Of a stretch of DNA of 64,000 nucleotides, positions 8,985-18,593 are shown one piece after another. Position numbers and translations under genes: made by a program. Source of the stretch: Verrucomicrobiota bacterium (GTDB taxonomy: Bacteria; Verrucomicrobiota; Verrucomicrobiia; Opitutales; UBA2995). Numbering within the stretch: the stretch's first letter is position 1; every line of letters begins with the position of its first letter. Where the stretch lies: assembly GCA_027622555.1 (NCBI GenBank), contig JAQBYJ010000007.1:1-64000 (forward strand). Direction: 5' to 3'. The notes under the pieces were generated by a model. That model was not told the origin of the DNA, searched no databases, and saw only the letters and a list, made by a program, of their open reading frames with translations.

Positions 8985-9845
8985 ATGATTTCGGCAACAA
9001 GAATAGCCCTTTGTATATCTTTTTTTGTAATAGCGGGGCTTGGCATGAGCTACGGGCAGGGTTCGTTACGTCGTACCAAGATCGAACTTCTTAGAGAGAT
9101 TGATCACGCGGAAGGGGAGCAGAGACTGAGATCTTTCCGCCAATTGTGGGTTGAAGGAGACTTTAGTTTAAAATACACCCTTCAATATATTCCCAGAAGA
9201 GGTAAACGTCAGGAGATAGGAGGCACTATTTGGAGCTCAAATGTTGCTGATGGACCCGTCTCGCAGATCCGTATTCACTCTGAACCTGAGGAGGAATTGT
9301 TTCTCAGAAATGGTCCTTATGCTTCAGTTTTGAAAAGAACACATCCGTCCAAGGAATGGAGTAAAGTAACCACTTCAGGCTGGTTTGATCCCGTGGATGA
9401 GGGTGTTACCCTAACGGCGTTCGACCTAATGATGCCCTTTATTTATTGGAATGATTGGCACTATGAAGGCGTTACAAAAGTTCAAGGCAGAGTCGCGCAC
9501 GCTTTTTTAATGGTGGCTCCCAAAGGTCTTGATGCCAATCCGTTGGGGTTACACGGGGTTGTGGTATTTTTGGATGAAAGTTTCAATGCCATGCTCAAGG
9601 CGGATTATGTTTCCAAGGAAGACGAAGTCATAAAATCATTTCGATTATTAGACCTTAAAAAAGTCGATGGTGTTTGGCTGCCTAAAACGGTGGATTTCTT
9701 AAATGAAAACACCAGAGACAAGACACGCCTTATTATTAAGGAAGCTGCTGTGAATCGTGACTTTAGTGATTTGCCTCTTGGGAGAGGTGAGTCGTCAGAT
9801 CATGTACCCGAAATCCCGCTATCTGATTACCAACGAGTGCGTTGA
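8985..9845 (+). CDS. Exported LolA-like (outer membrane lipoprotein-sorting family) protein
   Basis: A 286-residue exported protein. The ATG at 8985 places a signal peptide at the N terminus (IALCISFFVIAGLGMSYGQ); the frame is open back to 8901 but that overlaps secG. The body is mostly beta-strand-like with motifs (FDLMMPFIYWNDWHYEG, VVFLDESFNAMLKADYV, KKVDGVWLPKTVDF) resembling the half-barrel proteins annotated as outer membrane lipoprotein-sorting proteins. Family assignment is by resemblance only. It probably acts in the periplasm in handling a lipid or lipoprotein. Confidence 0.6.
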   Translation: MISATRIALCISFFVIAGLGMSYGQGSLRRTKIELLREIDHAEGEQRLRSFRQLWVEGDFSLKYTLQYIPRRGKRQEIGGTIWSSNVADGPVSQIRIHSEPEEELFLRNGPYASVLKRTHPSKEWSKVTTSGWFDPVDEGVTLTAFDLMMPFIYWNDWHYEGVTKVQGRVAHAFLMVAPKGLDANPLGLHGVVVFLDESFNAMLKADYVSKEDEVIKSFRLLDLKKVDGVWLPKTVDFLNENTRDKTRLIIKEAAVNRDFSDLPLGRGESSDHVPEIPLSDYQRVR

Positions 9846-10051
9846 ACCTCTGTTTTTTCAATTTATGACTCTTTGTTTTCATTAAGAGGAACTAAGGACG
9901 GAAATCAATTCTTATAGGGGATTCTCACCTTGTTCGTCCATGTAGTTGAAATATGGTTGCACGAAGCAAGAATTCGCTAGATAAAAGAAAAATCCTACCT
10001 TGAAAAAGGAAATATAGTCAGAATACTAATCAGTGAATCACGTTATTAGGT

Positions 10052-10067
10052 TTGATCGACTGATCAA
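10052..10067. promoter_or_regulatory. Palindrome TTGATC-N4-GATCAA, candidate operator
   Basis: A perfect 6+6 base inverted repeat with a GACT spacer lies 51 bases upstream of the ribbon-helix-helix gene. The rest of the 272-base spacer from 9846 shows no gene. The following protein carries two RHH domains, which commonly repress their own promoter, so autoregulation is a reasonable inference. No convincing -10/-35 pair was found. Confidence 0.3.
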
Positions 10068-10117
10068 CTTCGTGGCGTTTAATCAATCCATCATTAAAAA
10101 GAAAAGGCACACAAACC

Positions 10118-10744
10118 ATGGCAGTTAAAAAGACATCCGCAACGGCGCCATTGACCTTCGACATTGGAGGTAAGCTATTGGACAAAATAGAAACCCTTCA
10201 AAAACGATCAGGCGCATCGTCTAAGAGCGAAATAATCCGTTTTGCATTGGCAGAGTTTGATTTCGAATCAGTTAAGATAGAACCCAAATCTAGCAAGCAG
10301 ATTTCAGTTCGTTTATCTCCTAAAGCGAAGAACGAACTGATTCGTGCTTCTAAGAAGTTGAAAGTAAGCGTTGGCGAATTACTTCGTTTAAGCGTTGAAG
10401 CACTTCCAAAGAAAATTGCTGCTGGCTCATTAGCGCCGGCAACTCCTGTCAAAGCAGCTCCAAAGAAAGTCGTAGCTAAGAAGGCAGCTCCTAAGAAGGC
10501 CGCAGCTCCTAAGAAGGCCGCAGCTCCTAAGAAGGCCGCAACTCCAAAGAAAGCCGCAGCTCCAAAGAAGGCCGCAACTCCAAAGAAAGCCGCAGCTCCT
10601 AAGAAGGCCGCAACTCCAAAGAAAGCCGCAGCTCCAAAGAAAGCCGCAGCTCCAAAGAAGGCAGCAGCTCCAAAGAAAGCCGCAGCTAAGAAGGCAGCTC
10701 CTAAGAAGGCTAAAAAGAAGTATAAGAAGGCTAAAAAGAAGTAG
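10118..10744 (+). CDS. Tandem ribbon-helix-helix protein with histone-H1-like KAAAP tail
   Basis: The 208-residue basic protein has two successive ribbon-helix-helix-like units. The first is strand LTFDI and helices GKLLDKIETLQKRSG and SKSEIIRFALAEF (about residues 12-49). The second is strand KQISVRLSP with helices KAKNELIRASKKLK and SVGELLRLSVEAL (about 60-96). From about residue 110 it becomes a low-complexity tail of roughly a dozen APKKAA/TPKKAA hexamers ending in KKKYKKAKKK, like the C-terminal domains of eukaryotic H1, chlamydial Hc1/Hc2 and AlgP. It probably binds DNA as a nucleoid-associated protein or global regulator. It is monocistronic, with its own strong terminator. The precise function is unknown. 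Confidence 0.75.
   Translation: MAVKKTSATAPLTFDIGGKLLDKIETLQKRSGASSKSEIIRFALAEFDFESVKIEPKSSKQISVRLSPKAKNELIRASKKLKVSVGELLRLSVEALPKKIAAGSLAPATPVKAAPKKVVAKKAAPKKAAAPKKAAAPKKAATPKKAAAPKKAATPKKAAAPKKAATPKKAAAPKKAAAPKKAAAPKKAAAKKAAPKKAKKKYKKAKKK
10480..10700 (+). repeat. In-frame 18-base tandem repeats encoding KKAAAP
   Basis: The unit, approximately AAGAAGGCCGCAGCTCCT, recurs about twelve times with synonymous AAG/AAA and CCT/CCA alternation and GCT/ACT substitutions. It lies inside the H1-like tail, and its 18-base period preserves the reading frame, so copy number can change without frameshift. Confidence 0.85.
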
Positions 10745-10768
10745 TCTTTCTAAGAACTATTTTCCAAA

Positions 10769-10800
10769 GCGGATGGCATAAACAGCCATCCGCTTTTTTT
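10769..10800 (+). terminator. Strong intrinsic terminator
   Basis: A perfect 9-bp stem (GCGGATGGC/GCCATCCGC) with a 7-base ATAAACA loop is followed by seven Ts, 24 bases after the stop of the H1-tail gene. Confidence 0.95.
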
Positions 10801-10913
10801 GTCCTTTTCCTTGATTAGCCTGAACAAAGCATACCTAAAACGGGCGAGTGCTTGTTGAGGTATTCTTCTATGGAAAAATTAACTGGAGGGTTTCCTGAAA
10901 TGTGAGGGACTCC

Positions 10914-12092
10914 TTAGTCCCAAAACTTTAAAACGAGTTCCGACAGGCAGCGCATCCCGATCGGCAATGCGTCGTCGTTGAAATCGAAATCTGCCTGGTG
11001 AAGTTGAGGATAGCTATCTGTATCTAAAGGAATCAGACCCAGCGCAAAGAAACAGGAAGGTCTTGTCTGAGCAAAGTAAGCGAAATCCTCCCCGACGAGC
11101 TGGGGAAAGATGGCCTCCACCTGTTTTACCGGGTTGTCCATTTTCTCAAACGTTTCCGTAAGGTAGGTATAGGCCTCTGGAGCATTTGCCAATACGGGAT
11201 AGCCTTTAGTTATTTTAATTTCAGCTCGGCCACCCAGGGACTCTGTTACACCATTGGCGATAGTCTTTATTCGATTGAAAACCATTGTCTGGGTTTTTTC
11301 TGAAAGCGTTCGAATTGTTCCAAGCATGTATACCGAATCCGGAATTATGTTGAAAGCTGTGCCACCTTCGATTTTTGCAACGGTCACAACCACCGAGTCT
11401 TCTGGTGCTGTACTTCTTGAGGTTATTGACTGGAGGGCGGTTACTACAGTGCTAGCTATCACTATCGGATCGATACATTTATGTGGGAAGGCTGCATGCC
11501 CGCCTCGACCAACAATTGTGATCTCGAATTCGTCTGCGTTCGCCATCATTGAACCGCTGCACGTTGCAACTTCACCTAGTTTTAATCCAGGCCAACCGTG
11601 CAATCCAAAGACCATCTCGACCTTTGGCTCATTGAGAACGCCTGCTTCGACCATTTTTTCTCCTCCGGCTCCTCCTTCTTCAGCCGGTTGAAAAATAAAT
11701 TTTACTGGGCCTTTTAAAGAGTCCGATAAATCGGACAACGCCAGTGCCGTTCCCAAGAGGCAACTGGTATGACCATCGTGGCCACAGGCGTGCATCAAAC
11801 CTGCTTTCTTGGAGCTCCATGGTTTACCTGAAACTTCGTTAATAGGGAGGCAGTCCATGTCTGCTCGTAGGGCGATTCCTTTTCCAGTTTTTTCTTTTCC
11901 TAAGGTCGCAACGATTCCGGTTTGAGCGATTCCTGCTTGAATGTGAAAGCCGCCTTTGAGTTCCAGCCTTTCCTTTACCTTTCTTGCGGTCTCAATTTCT
12001 TGATACCCGATCTCCGGATTCTCATGAAGATCATGCCGAAAGGTTTTCATCTCAGGTAAATACTGATCGATAATGGCGGCGATGGATGACAT
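10914..12092 (-). CDS. M20-family metal-dependent amidohydrolase (hippurate/N-acyl-amino-acid hydrolase type)
   Basis: The 392-residue cytoplasmic hydrolase belongs to the M20D group, which removes acyl groups from N-acyl amino acids or hippurate-like substrates. Visible motifs are RHDLHENPEIGYQE near the N terminus, ALRADMDCLP, the metal-binding MHACGHDGHT, and FQPAEEGGAGGEKMVEAG. The C-terminal metal-site sequence VGGEDF is present here as VGEDFAYF. The frame is open 21 codons further upstream, but the ATG at 12092 aligns with the family start and avoids an unlikely basic leader. It stands alone on the minus strand. The natural substrate is unknown. Confidence 0.88.
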   Translation of the reverse strand: MSSIAAIIDQYLPEMKTFRHDLHENPEIGYQEIETARKVKERLELKGGFHIQAGIAQTGIVATLGKEKTGKGIALRADMDCLPINEVSGKPWSSKKAGLMHACGHDGHTSCLLGTALALSDLSDSLKGPVKFIFQPAEEGGAGGEKMVEAGVLNEPKVEMVFGLHGWPGLKLGEVATCSGSMMANADEFEITIVGRGGHAAFPHKCIDPIVIASTVVTALQSITSRSTAPEDSVVVTVAKIEGGTAFNIIPDSVYMLGTIRTLSEKTQTMVFNRIKTIANGVTESLGGRAEIKITKGYPVLANAPEAYTYLTETFEKMDNPVKQVEAIFPQLVGEDFAYFAQTRPSCFFALGLIPLDTDSYPQLHQADFDFNDDALPIGMRCLSELVLKFWD

Positions 12093-12494
12093 GTTGAAAG
12101 AGTTAGCTCGAACCCAAAGGCTACGAGGAAGGCTTTGCAATCCTCTTGTCTTCAAATGATTCGAAGATGGCCTAATCGTCCATGTAGAATGAGGTCAAGC
12201 TCTACCGACTTCAAGCTTGGCAAAGGCGATTTCATGCACTAGTTTCCTTAAATCCATTTAATCTTTGTTTCGCACCACTATCCAATAATTAATTTCTCCT
12301 CCCAAAACCCATCCCTATGTAGCCTCGGAAGTTAATCTTCCGGGGCTCATTTTTTGTTACCTTCAATGGGAAAAGTCTGAAACTTCTGCTCCGCATTTGG
12401 TCTGAGGTATTGCGGTTAATTAGTTGAATGCTATGTTTGAAATAATCTGCACCTGTTTCCCGCTTAAATCCACTATACCTAACCAATCATAATA
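12093..12494. other. Intergenic region between amidohydrolase and pckG
   Basis: About 400 bases between the two divergently oriented genes. The only structured element is a terminator-like hairpin at 12322-12355. Short open frames exist (for example 12289-12486 on the minus strand), but they have no recognisable family. Confidence 0.5.
12322..12355 (+). terminator. Orphan terminator-like hairpin upstream of pckG
   Basis: A 10-bp stem GCCTCGGAAG/CTTCCGGGGC (one G-T wobble) with a TTAAT loop is followed by TCA and six Ts. No plus-strand gene ends upstream of it. It could end a small RNA or act as an attenuator in the pckG leader, 140 bases before the pckG start. Confidence 0.65.
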
Positions 12495-14285
12495 ATGAAA
12501 GTTCCGACAACTCATCGCCGCCTGCTCACATGGATAGACGAAGTAAAATCAGTGTGTAACCCGGATGCAGTTCATTGGGTGGATGGATCTCAAAAAGAGT
12601 ACGATTCCTTGATGTCGGAGATGGTGGCACAAGGAGTAGCCATTAAACTGAATGAGAAAAAACGGCCGAACAGTTACCTCTTTCGATCAGACCCTCGTGA
12701 TGTCGCCCGGGTAGAAAACAGAACCTTTATTTGTTCCGCGAATGCGGATGATGCGGGACCTACGAACAACTGGGAAGCGCCCAGAACCATGAAGCTTAAA
12801 CTGAAAAAGCTGTTTGAGGGGTGTATGGTGGGTAGGACGATGTATATTATTCCTTTCTGCATGGGCCCGATCGGTTCGTCTCTTTCCCAAATAGGTGTGG
12901 AAATCTCAGATTCGCCCTATGTGGTTTGCAATATGCGCATCATGACTCGAATGGGGACCCAGGTGTTGGATGCCTTGGGGGAAAATGGACGCTTTGTTCG
13001 TTGTGTTCATTCTGTTAACAAACCCATTTTGAAACCAGAGGATGACGTTCCTTGGCCGTGTGATCCTGAAAACACCTACATTGCTCATTTCCCGAAGGAC
13101 CGTCTCATATGGTCTATCGGAAGTGGATATGGAGGTAACGCATTGTTGGGGAAAAAGTGTTTTGCACTTCGGATTGCATCGGTAATGGCTCGTGAAAATG
13201 GGTGGTTGGCGGAGCATATGCTGATTTTGGGTGTAAAGGATCCCGATGGAAACAAGACTTATGTTGCGGCAGCATTTCCAAGTGCATGCGGGAAAACGAA
13301 TTTTGCGATGTTGGAGCCACCTAAGGAAATGAAAGGCTATGAGGTGACGACTGTGGGCGATGACATTGCTTGGATAAAACCGGGAGACGACGGTCATTTG
13401 CATGCTATCAATCCGGAGGCAGGATTCTTTGGAGTCGCGCCTGGTACTTCGAACGATACAAACCGCAACGCGCTGGCTTCCTGTCGCCGTGATTCCATTT
13501 TTACCAATTGTGCCTTAACGGACGACGGAGATGTATGGTGGGAAGGAATGACCAAAAAAGTACCGGCTCACCTGATTGACTGGCGGGGTAACGATTGGAC
13601 GAGTTCGGTTGAAACACCGGCAGCACATCCTAACGCTCGATTTACTGCTCCGGCCCACCTTTGTCCCACTATTGATCCTGCTTGGGAAGATCCTGAAGGT
13701 GTTAAGATTTCCGCGTTTATTTTTGGTGGTCGAAGGATGAACGACGTGCCCTTGGTTTTTCAAAGTTTCAACTGGACGCATGGTGTTTACCTGGGTGCAA
13801 CGATAGGCTCGGAGCTAACGGCCGCAGCCGAAGGGACCGTAGGAAAATTGCGGCGAGATCCTATGGCGATGCTTCCATTCGTCGGCTACAATATGGGTGA
13901 TTACTTTCGCCATTGGCTAATGATGGGAAAAAAGCTTAAAGAGCCGCCTAGGATTTTTCATGTCAACTGGTTCCGCAAGAGTGCCGATGGTGAGTGGCTA
14001 TGGCCTGGTTTTGGAGAGAATATGCGTGTTCTTGCTTGGATTGTCGAACGGGCTACTGGTAGTGCCCGAGCTTTTGAATCTCCGCTTGGCTGGATGCCGC
14101 ATTACGAAAACCTCAATTGGAATGGACTGGATTTTTCTGAAGAACAATGGGACGAGCTTATGTCAATTGATCGGGAAAAGATGAAGTTGCAGACACTCAG
14201 CCATGAGGAGCTATTCCTGCAATTGTTCGACCATTTACCCAAGGAGATGATCTTCCTGAGAGAGCTATTGATCGGAAGTTTTTAA
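12495..14285 (+). CDS. pckG: Phosphoenolpyruvate carboxykinase (GTP)
   Basis: A 596-residue enzyme converting oxaloacetate and GTP to phosphoenolpyruvate, GDP and CO2, the entry step of gluconeogenesis. It has the GTP-type signature [12 protein letters not shown] (about residues 262-273) with the reactive cysteine in the P-loop. Other family segments are [35 protein letters not shown] and [12 protein letters not shown]. Length is typical for the GTP class (about 600), clearly not the ATP class (about 530). It is preceded by an orphan terminator-like hairpin that may be regulatory. Confidence 0.97.
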   Translation: MKVPTTHRRLLTWIDEVKSVCNPDAVHWVDGSQKEYDSLMSEMVAQGVAIKLNEKKRPNSYLFRSDPRDVARVENRTFICSANADDAGPTNNWEAPRTMKLKLKKLFEGCMVGRTMYIIPFCMGPIGSSLSQIGVEISDSPYVVCNMRIMTRMGTQVLDALGENGRFVRCVHSVNKPILKPEDDVPWPCDPENTYIAHFPKDRLIWSIGSGYGGNALLGKKCFALRIASVMARENGWLAEHMLILGVKDPDGNKTYVAAAFPSACGKTNFAMLEPPKEMKGYEVTTVGDDIAWIKPGDDGHLHAINPEAGFFGVAPGTSNDTNRNALASCRRDSIFTNCALTDDGDVWWEGMTKKVPAHLIDWRGNDWTSSVETPAAHPNARFTAPAHLCPTIDPAWEDPEGVKISAFIFGGRRMNDVPLVFQSFNWTHGVYLGATIGSELTAAAEGTVGKLRRDPMAMLPFVGYNMGDYFRHWLMMGKKLKEPPRIFHVNWFRKSADGEWLWPGFGENMRVLAWIVERATGSARAFESPLGWMPHYENLNWNGLDFSEEQWDELMSIDREKMKLQTLSHEELFLQLFDHLPKEMIFLRELLIGSF

Positions 14286-14358
14286 GCTTGGACATTCTAC
14301 TTGGGTTTCTGACGTTCCTATATCGATTCCTGTAAGCGCTAGGGGAATTCCTTAATAC

Positions 14359-14386
14359 ATATCATTATATCATGATATGATGATAT
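14359..14386. promoter_or_regulatory. 28-bp near-perfect palindrome upstream of metK
   Basis: The sequence reads as two ATATCAT half-elements and their mirror around a central CATG. Only one symmetric position pair is mismatched over 28 bases. It ends 43 bases before the preferred metK start. Its symmetry and AT-rich composition fit a repressor operator; ArsR-family regulators of S-adenosylhomocysteine metabolism (SahR type) are one possibility, by inference. Confidence 0.55.
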
Positions 14387-14429
14387 TATTCTTGCGCATG
14401 TGCTGGTTATTGCCCAAATACTCTGTCTC

Positions 14430-15596
14430 ATGAGTAGCAATTTCATTTTTTCCTCAGAGTCCGTTGGCGAAGGCCATCCCGATAAAGTAGCCGATTATAT
14501 TTCGGATAGCGTTTTGGACGCATGTTTTGAACAAGACACTTCAAGCAGAGTTGCTTGCGAGACATTGGTTAAAAGCAATTGCGTATTTCTTGCCGGCGAA
14601 ATCACAACCCAAGCAAAATTTGACTACGAGAAAGTCGTTCGCCAGGCAATTAGGGACATCGGGTATGTGAACGACGATGATGTATTCCATGCGGACAAAG
14701 TATTTATTTCCAACATTTTAACTCGCCAATCCCCCGACATTTCACAGGGCGTAGATGCTGCGGCAGCGGAAGGAAAAGATACCGCGGAGCAGGGCGCTGG
14801 TGATCAAGGTATCATGTTTGGCTATGCGTGTGATGAGACGGATGAGCTTATGCCTGCTGCCATTATGTATTCTCATCGGGTGAATCGGAAACTTGCTGAA
14901 CTACGTCGGACACCTGAAGGAAGCTGGTTGCGTCCGGATTGTAAGTCTCAAGTATCAGTTGCCTACCAAGGCGGCAAGTTGAGCAGAATTACAGCGGTAG
15001 TTGTATCGACTCAGCACACGGCCGATGTTGACCATGCATTCATTCACAACTTTGTGGTTGAGAAGGTGATCAAACCGGTATTGCCCGATGAATTTCTGAC
15101 CTCAGATACCAAATACCTCATCAACCCAACCGGACGTTTTGTTGAAGGAGGTCCTCAAGGAGATGCGGGTCTGACGGGGCGCAAAATTATTGTAGATACT
15201 TATGGAGGTTGGGGACGTCATGGAGGGGGAGCATTCTCTGGAAAAGATCCTTCGAAAGTAGATAGATCTGCCGCCTATATGATGCGCTGGGTCGCAAAGA
15301 ATATTATAGCCGCCGAGCTGGCAACCTGCGTCGAACTCCAGGCTGCTTATGCCATCGGACACCCACTTCCTGTAAGTCTTACTCTTGAAACGTTCGATAC
15401 AGGAAAAGTGTCTGACGAGGCTTTGATTAAGGCCGTAAAAAAGACCTTCAGCTTCAAGCCAGCAGACATAGTTTCACAGCTCGATCTATTGCATCCTTTC
15501 TACCGGACGACCACTCATTACGGCCACTTCGGGAAAGCAGAACTACCTTGGGAGCAAATCAACAAGGTGGATGCATTAGAATCAAACCTAGCATAA
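14430..15596 (+). CDS. metK: S-adenosylmethionine synthetase
   Basis: A 388-residue enzyme forming S-adenosylmethionine from methionine and ATP. Signature segments are [17 protein letters not shown] near the N terminus, [12 protein letters not shown] and the phosphate-binding [18 protein letters not shown]. The frame opens at 14400, but the ATG at 14430 gives the conserved N terminus ([18 protein letters not shown]). It lies eight bases before ahcY, forming an activated-methyl-cycle operon: SAM is made by MetK and its spent product S-adenosylhomocysteine is cleared by AhcY. A striking palindrome stands just upstream. No SAM riboswitch was recognised. Confidence 0.97.
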   Translation: MSSNFIFSSESVGEGHPDKVADYISDSVLDACFEQDTSSRVACETLVKSNCVFLAGEITTQAKFDYEKVVRQAIRDIGYVNDDDVFHADKVFISNILTRQSPDISQGVDAAAAEGKDTAEQGAGDQGIMFGYACDETDELMPAAIMYSHRVNRKLAELRRTPEGSWLRPDCKSQVSVAYQGGKLSRITAVVVSTQHTADVDHAFIHNFVVEKVIKPVLPDEFLTSDTKYLINPTGRFVEGGPQGDAGLTGRKIIVDTYGGWGRHGGGAFSGKDPSKVDRSAAYMMRWVAKNIIAAELATCVELQAAYAIGHPLPVSLTLETFDTGKVSDEALIKAVKKTFSFKPADIVSQLDLLHPFYRTTTHYGHFGKAELPWEQINKVDALESNLA

Positions 15597-15604
15597 TTTA
15601 AATC

Positions 15605-16921
15605 ATGAATACACAAACTGAAGTACAACCGGATTATAAAGTTAAAGACATTTCCTTAGCTGACCTTGGGAGAAGAGTAATTGATATGGCTGAGCCTGAG
15701 ATGCCTGGCCTTATGGCCTTGCGCGAGGAGTTTGGTCAGGACAAGCCATTGAGTGGTGCTCGCATTTGTGGTTGTTTACATATGACAACTCAAACCGCGG
15801 TGCTGATTGAAACTTTGATAGTTCTTGGAGCTTCTGTGCGTTGGTCGTCTTGCAATATCTTTTCCACCGAAGATCCTGCGGCTGCTGCGGTTGCAGCAGT
15901 GGGAGTACCTGTTTTTGCGTGGAAGGGTGAAACCGAAGAAGAGTATGAATGGTGTATTCGACAAACACTGCGCTGGCCTGATGGATCAGGACCCAACATT
16001 CTTCTCGATGATGGTGGGGATTTGACCGCCATTATTCACAACGATTTTCCTGAGATGCTTGAAGGCATTTGTGGACTATCAGAGGAAACAACCACCGGTG
16101 TTCATCGTCTCTATCAGATGGAACAACGCGGAGAATTAGGCTGCCCGGCACTCAACGTAAACGACTCCTGTACTAAGTCAAAATTTGATAATGTCTACGG
16201 CTGTCGCGAAAGTCTTCTCGATGGGATAAAGCGTGCCACCGATGTGATGATCGCTGGAAAAGTAGCTGTGATCGCCGGTTACGGAGACGTTGGAAAAGGT
16301 TGTGCTCAAGCCATGTCTGGCCAGGGTGCACGGGTTATCGTAACTGAAATCGATCCCATTTGTGCTCTTCAAGCATCTATGGAGGGTTACCAGGTAATTA
16401 CGATGGAGGAAGCGGCTCCCCAGGGGGATATTTTTGTAACAACCACGGGATGTCGTGATATTATTCGTCGCGAGCATTTGGATGCGATGAAGGACATGGC
16501 TATCGTTGGAAACATTGGTCACTTTGATTTAGAGATCGATGTTGCTTCCGTTTTCAACGATCCATCAATCAAAGTCCTGAACATAAAGCCTCAAGTAGAT
16601 CAGGTCACCTACCCGGACGGTAAACGTATTATTATTTTGGCTGAAGGACGTCTTCTAAACTTAGGTTGTGCTACCGGGCACCCGAGTTTTGTGATGAGTG
16701 CCAGTTTCACGAATCAGGTGTTAGCTCAAATCGAGCTTTTCCAAAACCCTGGTAAGTATGAAAATAAGGTCTATGTTTTACCAAAGGCTTTGGACGAAAA
16801 GGTAGCAAGGTTACACTTGGATAAGTTGGGCATAAAACTGACCAAGCTTAGTGGGACTCAGGCAGACTATTTAGGGTTACCTGTGGCAGGTCCTTTCAAG
16901 CCTGATCATTATCGTTATTAA
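15605..16921 (+). CDS. ahcY: Adenosylhomocysteinase
   Basis: The 438-residue NAD-dependent enzyme hydrolyses S-adenosylhomocysteine to adenosine and homocysteine, relieving inhibition of methyltransferases. Family features include [18 protein letters not shown] near the N terminus, [13 protein letters not shown], the NAD-binding [13 protein letters not shown], and the C-terminal KPDHYRY ending typical of the family. It directly follows metK and ends at a strong terminator. The AhcY route, rather than Pfs/LuxS, is therefore present for SAH recycling. Confidence 0.97.
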   Translation: MNTQTEVQPDYKVKDISLADLGRRVIDMAEPEMPGLMALREEFGQDKPLSGARICGCLHMTTQTAVLIETLIVLGASVRWSSCNIFSTEDPAAAAVAAVGVPVFAWKGETEEEYEWCIRQTLRWPDGSGPNILLDDGGDLTAIIHNDFPEMLEGICGLSEETTTGVHRLYQMEQRGELGCPALNVNDSCTKSKFDNVYGCRESLLDGIKRATDVMIAGKVAVIAGYGDVGKGCAQAMSGQGARVIVTEIDPICALQASMEGYQVITMEEAAPQGDIFVTTTGCRDIIRREHLDAMKDMAIVGNIGHFDLEIDVASVFNDPSIKVLNIKPQVDQVTYPDGKRIIILAEGRLLNLGCATGHPSFVMSASFTNQVLAQIELFQNPGKYENKVYVLPKALDEKVARLHLDKLGIKLTKLSGTQADYLGLPVAGPFKPDHYRY

Positions 16922-16935
16922 ATAATTACACTTTT

Positions 16936-16967
16936 AAGCCGGGTTCTTCACTGAGCCCGGCTTTTTT
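16936..16967 (+). terminator. Strong intrinsic terminator of metK-ahcY
   Basis: An 11-bp stem (AAGCCGGGTTC/GAGCCCGGCTT, one mismatch) with a short loop is followed by a T run, 15 bases after the ahcY stop. Confidence 0.9.
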
Positions 16968-17037
16968 AGAAACGGATACAAGGGAATTAATTCTTGCGCT
17001 TGAAAGCTTCAGGTGTGTTGGATGTCGGACTGTAATT

Positions 17038-17904
17038 ATGAAGGTATTTTTAGACGGTCAGTTTGTTGAATCGGAGGATGCGAAAATCTCAGTCTTCGAC
17101 CATGGGCTTTTATACGGTGATGGGATCTTTGAAGGAATTCGGCTCTACAATAATTGTGTCTTTAAGTTAAAAGAACACCTTGAGCGATTGGAGTACTCCG
17201 CCAAAGCGGTAATGTTAGAAATGCCCTGGTCACGCCAAGTGCTTTCCGATGCGGTCTGCGAGACTTGTCGGATCAATAATTTGAAGGATGGGTATATCCG
17301 CCTTGTCGTTACCAGAGGGAGGGGATCCCTTGGCCTGTCTCCGAAATCATGTGTCTCCCCGAGCATTTTTATAATTGCGGATAATCTGAGTCTTTACCCA
17401 CCTGAATATTATGAAAAAGGTTTGGAGATCATTACTGTTCCAACGCGCAGGATAAACCCTTCAGCTATGAGTCCGGCGGTGAAGTCCCTGAATTACCTGA
17501 ACAACATTTTGGCAAAAATGGAAGCCGATCGCCTTGGTTATATCGAAGCATTGATGCTAAATGATCAGGGCTATGTTGCAGAGTGTACCGGTGATAACGT
17601 CTTTATTTTTCATAAGGGAAAATTAATGACGCCTCCTTTTAGTGCCGGAGCATTAAAGGGCGTAACCCGCGAGGTTGTTCTCGAAATTGCGGAAAGCCTG
17701 GGCGTCCCGGTATCGCAGGAAAATCTGACACGTTATGATATCTGGATAGCTGAGGAATGTTTTCTCACTGGAACTGCTGCTGAGGTTATTCCTGTCGTTG
17801 AGGTAGACGGTCGGAAGATTGGTGACGGGAAGCCTGGAAAGGTCACGGGACAGTTTCTGGCCGAATTCCGTTCAAGGGTTGCTAAAGAAGGCACTTTCCT
17901 GTAA
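17038..17904 (+). CDS. ilvE: Branched-chain amino acid aminotransferase (class IV)
   Basis: A 288-residue fold-type IV PLP aminotransferase that transfers amino groups to and from leucine, isoleucine and valine keto acids. Motifs are DHGLLYGDGIFEGIR near the N terminus, the PLP lysine in AVKSLNYLNN (Lys149), EALMLNDQGYVAECTGDNVF and the C-terminal EECFLTGTAAEVIPV. Length matches the short bacterial form. D-amino acid aminotransferase and aminodeoxychorismate lyase are relatives; the full pattern best fits IlvE. It is separated by a terminator from ahcY and seems monocistronic. Confidence 0.85.
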   Translation: MKVFLDGQFVESEDAKISVFDHGLLYGDGIFEGIRLYNNCVFKLKEHLERLEYSAKAVMLEMPWSRQVLSDAVCETCRINNLKDGYIRLVVTRGRGSLGLSPKSCVSPSIFIIADNLSLYPPEYYEKGLEIITVPTRRINPSAMSPAVKSLNYLNNILAKMEADRLGYIEALMLNDQGYVAECTGDNVFIFHKGKLMTPPFSAGALKGVTREVVLEIAESLGVPVSQENLTRYDIWIAEECFLTGTAAEVIPVVEVDGRKIGDGKPGKVTGQFLAEFRSRVAKEGTFL

Positions 17905-18080
17905 AAATAATCCTCATAATTAAGACTTGGAGACTTTGGCATTATCCTGTCTCTAAAACGTTTTAACTATTGAATCTGTTCGCCAGGTTATTGAACTGAA
18001 CTTCGTAGGGTATAGTTCATGCTTGGAGTTGCAGATTTGCTTTATTGCACCATTCTTATTTTATCCAATCGTTTTAACCC

Positions 18081-18593
18081 ATGGCCGAATCCATTAATTG
18101 CGATATTTGTAGCAAATTAGCTACCGTGCATCTCACTCAAATTGTGAATGGTAAAATTCACAAAATTGATCTTTGTGAGACCTGCGCAAAGGAAAAGGGC
18201 GTGACCGATCCTAATGGATTTTCTTTGGCCGATTTACTTTCAAGCGGGATTGATGGGGAGGATATGGATCCTTCAACCAGCGATTTGGTTTGTCAGGATT
18301 GTGGGTTCACTCCCGAAGACTACAAAAAAATCGGAAGACTCGGATGTCCAAGCTGTTACGAAAACCTAGCTCCTATGATTGCTCCTATGCTCACCCACAT
18401 GCACAAAGGTATTCAACACATAGGAAAGGTGCCTCATAATTCGCTTGCTCGACTGGAATCGCAGTTTGAGCTCTCTGAAATTAACGAAAAGCTTCAACTG
18501 GCGGTCGAAGAAGAACGATACGAAGACGCAGCCAGGTTGCGCGATCAACTATTACAGTTGAATCAAGAAAGTGAGGGTGCCCATGTCCATTAG
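18081..18593 (+). CDS. mcsA: McsA-like zinc-finger/UVR-motif activator of protein arginine kinase
   Basis: The 170-residue protein has two zinc-finger pairs: CDIC/CETC at about residues 6-40 and CQDC/CPSC at about 72-93. A C-terminal UVR motif (LAVEEERYEDAARLRDQL, about 142-159) follows. This is the architecture of McsA, which in Bacillus binds and activates the arginine kinase McsB and acts as a ClpC adaptor. It overlaps mcsB by 11 bases and sits directly upstream of mcsB and clpC. Unlike Firmicutes, no ctsR precedes it; a 176-base spacer does. Confidence 0.9.
   Translation: MAESINCDICSKLATVHLTQIVNGKIHKIDLCETCAKEKGVTDPNGFSLADLLSSGIDGEDMDPSTSDLVCQDCGFTPEDYKKIGRLGCPSCYENLAPMIAPMLTHMHKGIQHIGKVPHNSLARLESQFELSEINEKLQLAVEEERYEDAARLRDQLLQLNQESEGAHVH

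Noticed and set aside
10480-10700. Regular short repeats suggesting a CRISPR array
   Set aside because: The 18-base period has no spacers and encodes the KKAAAP tail in frame.
12289-12486. 65-codon minus-strand frame upstream of pckG
   Set aside because: It runs through the terminator-like hairpin, has no recognisable motif and a poor start context.
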